Positions 42,301-56,200 of a stretch of 64,000 nt of DNA are shown here, in pieces. Numbering within the stretch: position 1 is the stretch's first letter; every line of letters starts with the position of its first letter. The stretch spans positions 49,497,280 through 49,561,279 of the forward strand of contig OX463780.1 in NCBI GenBank assembly GCA_949825025.1. The letters are read 5' to 3'. Origin of the DNA: Siphlonurus alternatus. Lineage: Eukaryota > Arthropoda > Insecta > Ephemeroptera > Siphlonuridae. The notes under the pieces are model-generated. The model made no database searches. It saw only the letters and a list, made by a program, of their open reading frames with translations, and was not told the DNA's origin. Position numbers and translations under genes: made by a program.

Positions 42301-45300
42301 AAACCTGCTGGCAGAGTGGCTCATTCTCGGAGGTAATATCAAACCTGGGGTCTTAAATTACCAAGTTTCCATCACATGGAAAGAGCTTTCACTTGTTTAA
42401 TACTGAACTATTCCTAATGATTTACTCTAATTTATGTAATACTCAGTAAAATTTTGAATTATGTGTATAGTATAAAGTTAATACTGTAGTAATATAATTT
42501 TACCTATTTTTTTTTTATTACTGTATTATTATTATTGGTGTTACAGTACATACATTTTTTTTTTTTTTTTGCACCTCATAAATTCAGTTTTCCTAATTTT
42601 AGTTTACAATATCTCACATGAGAATTATAACGTCCACAATAATGAGCTATCTGCTATTTCAGGTGAGCACAAAAATGAGCTGTATTTTGTACTGATTTGC
42701 ACTCGCTTTATATAGAAGAAGATTTATTACATTATTTTGTAGGCTATACAGCATAGCACAAGTCACATATGTTAAATCATTACAATAGATAGGTAGCTCA
42801 TTATTGTGAATGAAGGGTTTTTGTATTTATATGACATGTACAGCATTACAAATTTATAAAAGTTGGAATTAAACTAAAGAGCCTAATGGAGCAAATGTAA
42901 AAAATTGCTATATGCAATGCATTGAAATTCATTTCCTTGTCTTAATTCGGTCAATGGTTAATTTGCACTACATTTTTTTTTTTTTTTTTTTTCAGGTGTG
43001 AAAGTAACTGAAGTTCAATCTATGGTAGAAAACCATTTAAAGGAAATGGTTAATTTGCACTACATTTTTTTTTTTTTTTTTCAGGTGTGAAAGTAACTGA
43101 AGTTCAATCTATGGTAGAAAACCATTTAAAGGAAATGGTTAATTTGCACTACATTTTTTTTTTTTTTTTTTTTCAGGTGTGAAAGTAACTGAAGTTCAAT
43201 CTATGGTAGAAAACCATTTAAAGGAAATGGTTAATTTGCACTACATTTTTTTTTTTTTTTTTTTTCAGGTGTGAAAGTAACTGAAGTTCAATCTATGGTA
43301 GAAAACCATTTAAAGGAAATGGTTAATTTGCACTACATTTTTTTTTTTTTTTTTTTTCAGGTGTGAAAGTAACTGAAGTTCAATCTATGGTAGAAAACCA
43401 TTTAAAGGAAATGGTTAATTTGCACTACATTTTTTTTTTTTTTTTTTTCAGGTGTGAAAGTAACTGAAGTTCAATCTATGGTAGAAAACCATTTAAAGGA
43501 AATGGTTAATTTGCACTACATTTTTTTTTTTTTTTTTTCAGGTGTGAAAGTAACTGAAGTTCAATCTATGGTAGAAAACCATTTAAAGGAAATGGTTAAT
43601 TTGCACTACATTTTTTTTTTTTTTTTTCAGGTGTGAAAGTAACTGAAGTTCAATCTATGGTAGAAAACCATTTAAAGGAAATGGTTAATTTGCACTACAT
43701 TTTTTTTTTTTTTTTTTTTCAGGTGTGAAAGTAACTGAAGTTCAATCTATGGTAGAAAACCATTTAAAGGAAATGGTTAATTTGCACTACATTTTTTTTT
43801 TTTTTTCAGGTGTGAAAGTAACTGAAGTTCAATCTATGGTAGAAAACCATTTAAAGGAAATGGTTAATTTGCACTACATTTTTTTTTTTTTTTTTTCAGG
43901 TGTGAAAGTAACTGAAGTTCAATCTATGGTAGAAAACCATTTAAAGGAAATGGTTAATTTGCACTACATTTTTTTTTTTTTTTTTTTTTCAGGTGTGAAA
44001 GTAACTGAAGTTCAATCTATGGTAGAAAACCATTTAAAGGAAATGGTTAATTTGCACTACATTTTTTTTTTTTTTTTTTTCAGGTGTGAAAGTAACTGAA
44101 GTTCAATCTATGGTAGAAAACCATTTAAAGGAAATGGTTAATTTGCACTACATTTTTTTTTTTTTTTCAGGTGTGAAAGTAACTGAAGTTCAATCTATGG
44201 TAGAAAACCATTTAAAGGAAATGGTTAATTTGCACTACATTTTTTTTTTTTTTTTTTTCAGGTGTGAAAGTAACTGAAGTTCAATCTATGGTAGAAAACC
44301 ATTTAAAGGAAATGGTTCTTAAGACATTTGATCCAAAGAAGGCAGACACAATCTTCTCAGAAGAGGGAGAGGTAAGACATCGTTCCTCGACTCTCAGTGG
44401 GTTCTCATCACCGTCTCTTTCCAGACTCCTTCGTGGCTGACCGAAATCATCGAGCACCCCACATGGCGTTCCCTGATCTACAGACTGGCCGAGGAGTACC
44501 CAGACTGCCTCATGTTGAACTTCACCATCAAGGTACGTTCAATTGAAAAACAATTCTGTTGGGGGGTCCAATTTTGTCATAATTTTCTTCTTAAAAATAA
44601 TACTAACTTACTATGTTATGTCAATTGCCATTCCCTTCTTTTCTTGTATAATTTTGTTTTGTTTAATATAACATTTTTAATTTAAATCCTTCCAATTCTG
44701 CACAACATGGGGGGAACAAAGACTTGTAACAATGAGTTAAAATTGTTGCCTTGCAGCTTATCTCAGATGCAGGATACCAGGGCGAGATCACAAGTATTTC
44801 GACCGCCGCCCAGCAAATAGAAGTGTTCTCTCGGGTCCTGAAAACGGCCATCACCGGCTTCCTCACAAATTCGGAAAACCGAGCGAGCAGTATTCACGAG
44901 TGTGCGGTGAGTACAGCAAATGTCAGGGACCTATTGAACAGAACATGACACACAAATTAATTTCTTAGTCAGTTACAGTAAACTTTTAATTTTGTGAAGT
45001 GAAATGTCGGTCCCAGTTAACCACATAGATAAGCCTTTCAATGTTAATACTTTCGATTTTGTGAATTCATATTTTTTTGAGACTTCATGCATAAAATCGA
45101 AAGTTTACTTCATATTATATAGCTCTGGCATCGCACATTGCCATTGTCTGACTCAGTGACATATTTGATGAATCCTGCTAGCTCTTGATTCGTGAAGTAA
45201 GCAACAGCTACTGTATCTTCATTCCCTGAAACTTCTGATCAGTTTTGTGGCAGCAAGAGGTCTCGGAGTAAATACGTGGATGTCAACTTGTAAGATTTGA

Positions 45301-45782
45301 CTTTGTTGTTTCAGAAAATGGTTTGCCACGGCCAGCACACATTCGTCTACAGTCAAGTTTTGTTACAAGTTCTCGGACTGGAGCTCAAAGGAGGTTCAAA
45401 TATGAAAAGATTATCACAAGAAATCACAAAGTGTGCAAGAGAAAAGTAAGAAAGAAATTTTTGTTACAGTTTTCCCTTTTTTGTTCTCTTCCTCTTGCAT
45501 GTAAAAATGATTTTTTTTTGTGCTTCTAATAATTAGGCCACTTCAACTATAGAGTACCTGTTACACTTAAAAATTAAACGAAGTTGGTGCATACAAGATA
45601 ATGTACAATAGTTTTTAGAAAATATATATTTTTGCTTGAGCACTCCATAAATTAATACAATAAAGTTTGCATGTAATTAATTTATGAAAAGAATTTAATT
45701 TAAGCGATACTGTTTGTTTATAAAGAACAACACATATGTTCCAATTTCCAATACAGTTTATGTATTACAAATTTATATACAG

Positions 45783-45863
<81 letters not shown>

Positions 45864-47195
45864 TAGTATCTTTGGGTGGTATTCACGAAGAGTTAAGGAG
45901 CGTTTAAGGGAGAGAAATTTTAAGAAGCGTTTTTTATACCAGGTAACAGGTAAGAAAAACGCTTCTTAAATTATCTCTCCTTAAAACGCTCCTTAACTCT
46001 TCGTGAATACCACCCTATATTTCAAATAACATAATTTTACCCCACTCAATTTATTTCAATGAGATCAGCATACGAAGAAATAAATTTTTTATTGATGTTT
46101 GTCGTTATGACAACAATTCTCCAAACTCTCTGATTGGATCAGTTTTTTATCAATGTTTTAAAATCACTGTGACACCAACAGCTGGATTTCACAATAAAGT
46201 TGAAGTTCAATATCAGATACCACTTATTAATACGAGTGAGTTGGTGATTTTTGCTTTTATTCTTCATGAATTAAAGAAGTCCCTGTAGGAAATTCTGTAG
46301 CCAGTTCAATAGAAGACTCCTACCGAAAAGGTGGTTTCATTCAAATGGCTGATCCTTCTATGTATTTTTTTCTTCCATGGGTTACAAAGAAAAAGTCATT
46401 GTAGAAAGTTTGGTAGATAATGAGCTGGTTTTAATTGATTTCATGAAAACACTGCCCTAAATTAACCCCCAGCCAACACGACGTGACGCCAATCGTGATG
46501 GCGCTTAACGGATCTGCCAGCCACCCGGCCGCCTGCCTGGCCCTCTCCTCGATGCTGTCTCGCAACAGCCTCAACCCCGCGGACATCACCCAGCTGTACC
46601 GACACTACACCTCGACCGATCCTCCGCCCATAGACCTCCTGCGCACACCTCAGTTCTTGGGTGAGTGACTCGGAACCTTGTTGGTCATTTTTTGCATAAG
46701 AATTTCCAGGCATGATAACGACTAATTCAGGCTAGCAACATTCTCTGTTAATCCAATTTGCTATCAATTTTATTTATGTAGGCTTTCCCCGGTGTTCTTT
46801 TCCTATAATGTTAAATTTTTGTTGTGTAACTACTAAAGCTATTAATTTGAAAACATCTCTTCACCTCCCCTCCTCTTCTTTTTTAATCAGAGAAATTTCT
46901 CTCCAGTCTTGCTTCTATGATGAAATGTGTCCTTGATATGAAAAGGATTTGATGATTTTCTCCCTCTTTTAATTATTTTCACACCTCCTTCTCTTTCTGC
47001 TTTGATTGTGAGTCGGTACTGAAGTTAATTACCCATACAAAGTAATAAATTTTATGATAATTTATAATACTGATGCAAATGAACAAAAGCATTTAGCTAA
47101 TTGTTGGAATCATAAATAAACATTGTTATCATACCTAGATTGTCTTGCTAAAATTTTATATTCCTGTTAGGAGCCAAGTTTGTGTGTACAAGAAA

Positions 47196-47235
<40 letters not shown>

Positions 47236-50200
47236 AGGAACAAAGTTTGCGAGTTTGTGTATTACAGGGATCTCTTTTAATAAACTGATTTTATTAAACA
47301 TAAATAGTGTCAAGATACAATTAAACATAAATAAATAAGACATAATTATAATGAACATAGACACAAAAAGAGTTATGGAACCACTGAATTATATATAATA
47401 TGGAACAGAATATTAAATTAAAAAATTGATAAATATAAAATATAAAATAGTTAATAATATAGTATCTCTTTTAATAACGTATCATTAAAATCACTCAAAG
47501 TGAAAAATGCAAAGAATCTTTTCGGCATTTCAAAATTATAAAATGTACATAATATTTTTTTGGCTTAAAAATCCAGGATTCTAATAGATTTAATAGATTT
47601 AATAGATTTAATAGATTTATTCAGTTCTTTAGGCTATACAAATAGCATAGAACAAGTCATATACAGTCACAATACATCAAAACGAAAATACACAAAACAA
47701 CAATAACAACAAACATAAAATAAATACAATAACTAGATAGCCAAATAACACATTATTTTTTTTGTAAAAAATCTTTAACGCTATAAAACAAATTCATCAT
47801 AAGATATTTAAATAATTCTTTCTTAAAAGATGCAAATGATCCAGAATTTTTTATATAATCAGGTAAACCATTAAATATAAGGGGGACAATATAGCTTGGA
47901 TTATGATCACATAATGACAATGTATGATGTTTTATATGTAAATTTTCGCGTTGCCGCGTTCCATAATTATGTACATTAATGTTACTGCTAAATAACTCTG
48001 GATTTTTCTTGGCAAATTTAGCACACTCATATATAAAAACACATGGAAGAGGCAATATATCCAGCTTTTTAAATAGGCTAACACATGACGTAGGCAAAGG
48101 CACACCACACATAGTGCGTATGAGACGTTTCTGCATTACAAAGACAGAAGTTGCTTTAGATGAGTATCCCCAAAAAATAACAGCATATTGTAAGTGGCTA
48201 TAACAATATGAATAATACATAGATTTTAACACCGATTCAGACACGGTATTACGTAGGGAGTGAAGCAAATAAACCCCTCTGCGTAGCTTTGAATTAAGTG
48301 CAGAACAATGATCAGACCAGTTCAAATTTTCAGATAAATGAAGACCTAAAAACTTAGTACATTGAGTGGATTTAATTACGGAATTATTAATTTTTAAAAG
48401 AGGACTGAACGCAATATTTTTTTGATAAGGGTGAAAATGAATGAAGGTTGTTTTTGAAGCATTTAATGTAAGCAAATTATTATTTGACCAATTTTCATTC
48501 TCTTCCACAGCCTGTCTAACTTTAACTAAAACAGTAGCTTGATCTGGATGACATATGATATTATTAGTATCATCAGCGTATCTAACAAGTACACCCTGCT
48601 TGACATATTTTGTCATATCATTTGTATAAAGATTAAAAAGGGGTGGACCGATGTTGGTACCTTGAGGGACACCCTTATTAACGACAACTGAATCTGAATA
48701 AATATTGCTGCTGCTTCCATTATCCAGAAATTGATTAATTACCACCCTCTGTACCCGATTTGACAAAAATGAGCGTATCCATAATAACGCTCTCTCTCCA
48801 ACTCCGTTATCAGCAAGTTTTCTTAACAGTATTGAGTGGTCCAAGGTGTCAAAGGCTTTACTATAATCATAAAAAAGCCCCAAAGTTTCAGCACGAGAGT
48901 CTAAAGAGTTGTAAATTGGATCTAACAAGTTAAATATTGCAGTATTTACAGATTTATGGGGAGTAAAGCCATGCTGGTCTGGAGGTTGCACTGTCAATAA
49001 AAAGTATATAAATTGATTATAAAAAGCCTTTTCAAAGACTTTAGAAAATGGAGATAAATGAACTATTCCACGGTAATTATTTGGGTCTTTTTTACTATTT
49101 TTTTTAAAATATGGATATACTAAAGTATTTTTAAGTTCAGCAGGGAAAGTACCAGTTAAAAAAGATTTATTAATTATTTTTGTAAATGGGGCAGCTATGA
49201 AATTAGTGGATAATTTGACAATAAAACATGGTATATCATCAAGTCCTTTAGCATGAGAATTTGGGAGACTTGCAATGATTTTTTTAGTATCTGCAACACT
49301 TAAGTATTCCAAATCAAATTTAACAGGAGCTTCAGATATTGGAATAGGTTCTTCTAGCTGTATAATCGAGGGCCCCCCTGCAAATGTTAAATTAAAAATA
49401 TCAGCAACTGACTTAGGATCAGTTATTTCAACATCATCTTGACAAAGTACAATATTTGAGTCTGTAATGGATTTTTTACAAAGAGAGGGTACTTGGTTTT
49501 TAATAATATTCCAAGCTGTTTTATTTTTATTATTGGAGGTGTCAATTTTTTTACTGTTAGCTGTTAAGTATGTATTTTCAATTTTTGTCTTATGTAATTT
49601 TAACGCTTGCTTATAGTTATCATTTTCAACGGGGTTAGGATTAATTTTAAGTTTATAATGCCAGTCTCGTAACTTAAAACCTTCTTCAATTATGTCTGAT
49701 GGCATATTTGGTATGCTACATTTACTTGTATTTATAGTGACCTTTTTTTCTGGAAAATATTGTAAAAAATAAAATTTAAATAAATCGATGAAGTTATTAT
49801 ACATTGTATTTACATCATCATTTGAATGCACTTCCGCCCACGTTTCAAGTGATAACGCTAAGCTAAAAGCATTAATTTCATTTTGATTATAAATTCTTTT
49901 CATTTTTATAATTTTAATATTTCTGGTATTTTTTAGGTCTTTCAGAGATAAAAAGACAGCAAAATGGTCTGAAAATCCAGCAGATAATGTGTTACAAATT
50001 AAATAATTAGCATCAATATTTGTAAAATAGTGGTCAATTAAAGTTTTTGAATAGGGACCAATTCTGGTAACATCTGAATTAACAAGTGATAGATTATAAC
50101 AATCCATTAATTCTAGCAGCCTATTTTTTACATTTGTTTCTTTAATAATGTCAATATTTAAATCACCACATACGACTAATTGTGTATTTTTTTTACAGAT

Positions 50201-53200
50201 TTTAGTCAGTGTATTCTCAAGATTGTCAAAAAATGAGTTAATATTATTTATATCAGGGGCTCTATAAATTGCAAGAAGTAAAATTTTTTGATTACACAAT
50301 GATAATTGTATCCCACAACATTCAAAGGATGATACAATTGGGGTAATATCAGCAATAACTTTTATTTTTAAATCATTTTTAATCAATATCATTACGCCGC
50401 CATATCCAATTAGACCTCTTGTAAAATAGTTTGCTGTTTTATAGCCAGGGATAGAAAATACTGTAACCTCATCTTCTGTTAGCCAATGTTCACATATTAC
50501 AATTAAATCAGTGGCAAATGATTTTATATACGATTGAAACAGTAAAAGTTTATTTCTAATAGACTGAACATTTAATAACATTATGGTAAAAAAATTATTT
50601 TTTATGCATTTTTTTACAAATAGTACATCATTCAAATTTGATTGATTTATTGTTACGTTCTATTTGCAGTTTAAATATTTTCGAACTACCCTGGGTTCCT
50701 TACTTGGCATCAGGCATTTTCTAAGTATTGTCATGGTAAAATGTGATGTTCCTATTGAGAGCCGAGTTTATGTGTACAAGAATCCTGTTATTAATTCTTC
50801 AAGTCTAAACCCTATACATTTCATCCTGGCTTAATCGGCACCTCTGATTTCACTAACTCCACTTTGACCTGCCAGAAGAAAATCCTTTTTTTCACCTCAT
50901 CAAAGATAAGCTCAAAATCATTTCTTTTTTGAAGCACTTTACTATAACTGAATCTTGATGTGGATATTGTGATGACTGTAACTGAATGTTGATGTGGATG
51001 ACATATTGTTAGAGCTGCTGGTGGACACGTTGTTCAAACCGTCTGGCAAACTGAACCCCGAACACAAGCCCAAGTACATCTACCTGCTGGCCTACGCAGT
51101 GAGTGTGACCGAGGCGGTACCGGCACGGGGGCGCGGCCAGCCAGCGAGGCCGGCAAGCAAAGAGGAGCTCAAACCCACCATGCAGGCCATTGAGAAGGTG
51201 ACCGCGATCTGCAACACCAACAAAGGCACCAACGAGATCATCGCAGAACTCAACACCCTCTACAGCTGCATCAGGTAACTGGACATGTTAGGCCTGCTCA
51301 GCATCAGGTAACTGGACATGTTAGGCCTGTTAAGCATCAGGTAACTGGACATGTTAGGCCTGTTCAGCATCAGGTAACTGGACATGTTAGGCCTGTTAAG
51401 CATCAGGTAACTGGACATGTTAGGCTTGTTAAGCATCAGGTAACTGGACATGTTAGGCCTGCTCAGCATCAGGTAACTGGACATGTTAGGCCTGCTCAGC
51501 ATCAGGTAACTGGACATGTTAGGCCTGCTCAGCATCAGGTAACTGGACATGTTAGGCCTGTTAAGCATCAGGTAACTGGACATGTTAGGCCTGTTAAGCA
51601 TCAGGTAACTGGACATGTTCAGATTACTCTGAGCATGTTGACGAACAAAATCGTGATGCCATTTGCACTCTCTACCCCACTGGTGTATTACTCTGTGTAC
51701 TCCGAGCAGGGTTTACGAACAAACCTAAAGTTAGGAGAGAACCTAGTGGCAAGAATTCAAACTACATTATATTCAAAGGAGGATAGTTACATGTACATAA
51801 TTAAAATTGTAAATTAATTGCTAATAGCAGAGCCACGGTATAAATGTACAGTTCTTAAAGTTAAAAAATTGGAATACATGCGTTAGAATCTTACCTATGG
51901 TTTCCAATTTTTAACTTTAAGAACTGTACAGAATTGAGAACAAAATAAGCATTTGTAAGATACCTTCTTCAAGTATTATAATGCCTTTCATTTAAATTTT
52001 TTTATTTTTTTTTATTCTCCAATGCTATACTTACAATATTGCTGTAGCCTTTTTGAAACAGTGTAGGTAATAGAGCCAGTATATTTTTCTTTCCTATCCT
52101 ATCCCACTCAAGAGCCCAGTGGCGGCTCGTGGGCTTGGACATAGGTGTGTCTGCTGACAGTGGTGAAGGCAAATACATTCGGGGGGTCTGGGGAGCGGAG
52201 CCCCCCAGTAGCCCGCCGCAGGCGCGATTTTTTTTCGGTTTTCGCTTAAATATCTACCATTTTTTTTTAATAAAAAAATTCATTTAAAATAAATATAAGT
52301 AATATAGTTGCAACCAATATTTATTTTCTGCAAAATGTAATAAGTAATAATTAAACTTTCAGAGTTAAGAGTCGTGAATTTTTTAATATAATTCATCATA
52401 AAATAAATAAATTTATTTCTGAGACGGAGAATATAAAATGAAAATAAACGTAAATATAAAATTTAAACAAAACGAAATACAATAAGTAGGGATGCTAATA
52501 GAATAACATGTAAAATTACTTATAATAATTTTGATTATAATTTTAATCTATTACGAACGGAAAACCTCAAAAAGATAATCTGCTAATGCTCCAGAGACCC
52601 TGCTAATGCTCTGAGATGTTTGAAAAAAAAAAAAAAGACAAAAGATGGCGGAACGTGATGACGGCGTATGCACTCAGTGCTACAAAAAATGTGAAAACGT
52701 TGATAATAACTTGAAGTGTGAAGGTGACTGTGGCAGATTATATCATTATAAGTGTTTTGGCATTAGCAAAGCTAAATTTAAAACCATGAAGCAGCTCGGA
52801 TCTTTGTGGATCTGCTACAACTGCAGCCGCGGAGAAAAGGGACAGGGTGAAAACGAGGACCAGTCAATGGCAGAGACTCTAAAATTAATCTTAGAAAAAC
52901 TTAACAAACTAGATCAAATTGTCCCCAAAGTAAATCAACTGGAGGAAAAATCTATTGCCCTTGAAAAATCAGTGCAACATCTCTCTGATATATACGAAGA
53001 AACCAATAATAAATGCAAGGAAATTATGATTATGAAAAGGGAACTTGAAGAAGTTAAACTAAAAAATCAAGAGATGGCAGCACAGATAACAAATCTTGAA
53101 AATGAGAAATATATCATGAACCAGGCAAAACTAAACTCCGAGCTTATAATAGAGGGAGTACCGGTGCTTGCAGAGGAGAACCTTCCGAATATGATTTGTA

Positions 53201-56200
53201 AAATTGCTACCTTGACCAAGCAAAACTTGTCTAACCAAGACATTGTAAGCGTGAAGCGCTTACCACAAAATCCTCGTAATTTAACTAACCCCACCCGCAA
53301 GACTAGACCTCCGGCTATCTTAGTGAAACTAAAATCTGACGAACTGCGTGACGAGTTTATTAATAATAAAACCCAAAATTTACCAATGATGTTTGTGAGA
53401 GACGTCTATGATGATGAAACCTGTGCTTCTGCTGATGAACGAGTGTTCATCAACAGAGTGTACATCAAGGAGTATCGAGACATCTTCTACTATGCTCGGT
53501 ACAAGCTCAAGAACCGCAATGGTCCTAACTACAAGTACGTGTGGATCACCCGCGAGGGCAAGGTCTTTGCTCGCAAGCTCTTCGACTCCAGGCCTATCTG
53601 GTGCAAGTCTCGCGAGCAAGTTGACACCTTGGCTAATGCAGAATAGATGAGTGACAATCTAATAGTGAGTAAACAATAATAAAAAGCATGCCTTGCAATG
53701 GCTGACTTTAATCTAAGTGACAATGTTGATTTAACTTATTTTAATTTTGGTAACGTAGAAGATTTTAATATCAAAGCAATAGGTAACTTAAATATTCTGT
53801 ATATAAATGTAGTAACTATGCGAGATAAACTGGACTCGCTTGATTCACTAATTAAAAAATTCATATGTACTATTCATATAGTATGTTTAACTGAAACTAG
53901 GCTAAAAGAAAATGAAACGAAATTCTACAATATTGATAATTTTAACCTTGTATTCTCTTGCCGTAACTCTAAACAAAAAAAATCAGGAGGGGGCGTGGCC
54001 ATGCTTATTTGTAAAAATCTATCTTACAATGTTGTTGAAGCAAAAGGTAATGATTATGATAATTTTTTATTCGTTCATTTACCAACTCAAAAAATAAATG
54101 TAGGTGTTATCTATAGACCACCAGACAGTGATCATGGTCGTTTTCTAGAAGATTTTGAACCTTTACTTTCAAACTCTCATACTATCATAGTGGGTGATTT
54201 CAACTTGAATCTATTACAAACAACAGCTCAAAACAATAGCTATACTGATATAATTACGTCTAATGGATATTATTTTGTTAATAAAATTTCGGAATTATAC
54301 CCTTCTAGAACTACTGTAAATACAGCAACATTAATTGACCACTGTATTGCTAACATTTATGATTTAAAAGCGAATTATTCCCTGATAGACCATGACATCA
54401 GCGATCATAAATTAGCTTTGATAAATATCGCTAATAAAATCTTAAATACCGCAGAGAATAATAAAATTGCTTCTAAAAAAATAACAAAATATGACATGCT
54501 TAATAATAACTTAAAAAAATATCCAATTAATTTAATTGAAAGTAAAGATATTAATACTGTATTTAATGCATTTATACAAGACTTAGATGAAAGAATAAAA
54601 AAATGTACAATCACAGCTAATATAAATGTTAATAATAACTCGCGGATTATCAAATGCTGGATGACTCAGGAAATTCTGCTACTTATAAAATTAAAAAATA
54701 AGTATTTTGCGTACAAAAAACTTTATCCCCATATTAAGGGATATGAAGATAAATATAAAGAAATTTGCAATGAAATTACTAAACAAAAAAGATTAGCTAA
54801 AATAAAATATTTTGGAAACCAAACTAAACTTGATTCCCCCAAAAAATGTTGGGACACAATTTATGAAATTATATATAATAAGAAATCTCGTAATGCAAAT
54901 AATATGTTACCAAAATATTTTGTTGATGATAATAATAAGATTATTAAAGAAGAACAAGAAAAACTGAATCATATTAACAATTATTTCTGTAATATAGGAG
55001 CTGAATTAGCAAGTAAAATTGATAGACATAATCTTTTACAAACAAATACCGAATTTACAAACAATGATAATAGTGCCAATGCACCTAAAACTAATATTAA
55101 AGAAGTAGCACAAATCATACATTCTTTAAAAAATAATACCTGTCCAGGAATAGATGGCATTACGTGTAAATGCATAAAGATTTGTTCTGATTGCCTATTA
55201 AAACCAATTACGAAAATTATTAATTTGATGCTAGAAACAGGAGTATTTCCGGATAAGCTGAAATGCGCAATAGTATTTGCAGCATACAAATCTGGAGATC
55301 CATGCCAGGTATGTAATTATAGACCTATCTCAGTCTTAACAATTATATCAAAAATATTTGAGAAAATCTTAGACTTACGACTACAAGCTTATCTTAACAC
55401 AACTCAATTTATTAGTAGTTCTCAATTTGGATTTTGCCCAAATTCTAATACAGAGACTGCTGTTTATGACGTAGTTAATAATTTACAAACCTCGTTAGAC
55501 GAACATAAAGATAATATTGGGGGTCTTCTATTTATTGATTTAAAAAAAGCTTTTGACACTGTTCATCACGCAACATTACTAAAGAAGCTTGAAAATATGG
55601 GAGTAAGAAATAAATTTCTAAAACTATTTCAATCATATCTTACAAATAGGAATCAAGTAATAGTTAATAATAGTAATAAAAGCCAAGAACTTAAAATTAC
55701 CTATGGCATCCCACAAGGGGGAATTGTATCACCGAGACTTTTCAATATCTATATTAATAGTATAACCAATCTAAAATTACGAGGAAAGCTATGGAAATTT
55801 GCTGATGATATTTGTCTACAATACAGTTCTAAAAGTGAAGAAAATATAATAAGTGATATACAACATGACCTAAATTTACTAAATAATTGGTTTAAAACTA
55901 ATTTCTTAACGCTAAATGCAAATAAAACTAAATTTATGATAATAAAAAGAGGACAAAACATAATATGTACTACCTTACCTTCAGTAGATAATATTTTAAT
56001 AGAACAAGTAGATGAATACAAATATCTAGGATTTATCATTGACTCGCAATTAAAATGGGAAAATCATATTAGTTCTATAAAAAAAAAAATTCTCCCAGTT
56101 ATTGGAATCTTATGGCGTACTCGACATTATATCCCTCCCAGTGTTAAAAAACAAATTTATTATTCTTTAGTCCATTCACATTTAAATTATATGGTAGGAA

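Noticed and set aside
43454..44277. Repetitive peptide frames ([16 protein letters not shown]..) as a repeat protein
   Set aside because: They read through duplicated splice acceptors and poly-T tracts. Open frame length depends on T-run length modulo three. This is best read as an intronic array.
42996..44317. CRISPR-like array of about 90-bp direct repeats
   Set aside because: The repeats are contiguous with no unique spacers, the unit is part of a host exon, and the sequence is eukaryotic.
45736..45969. Plus-strand frame with (IY)n
   Set aside because: It is a translation of the TA microsatellite and part of a hairpin element.
51260..51616. Minus-strand 118-aa protein of 11-residue repeats ([11 protein letters not shown])
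   Set aside because: It is the complement of the 33-bp donor array. A 33-bp period without stops always yields such a frame.
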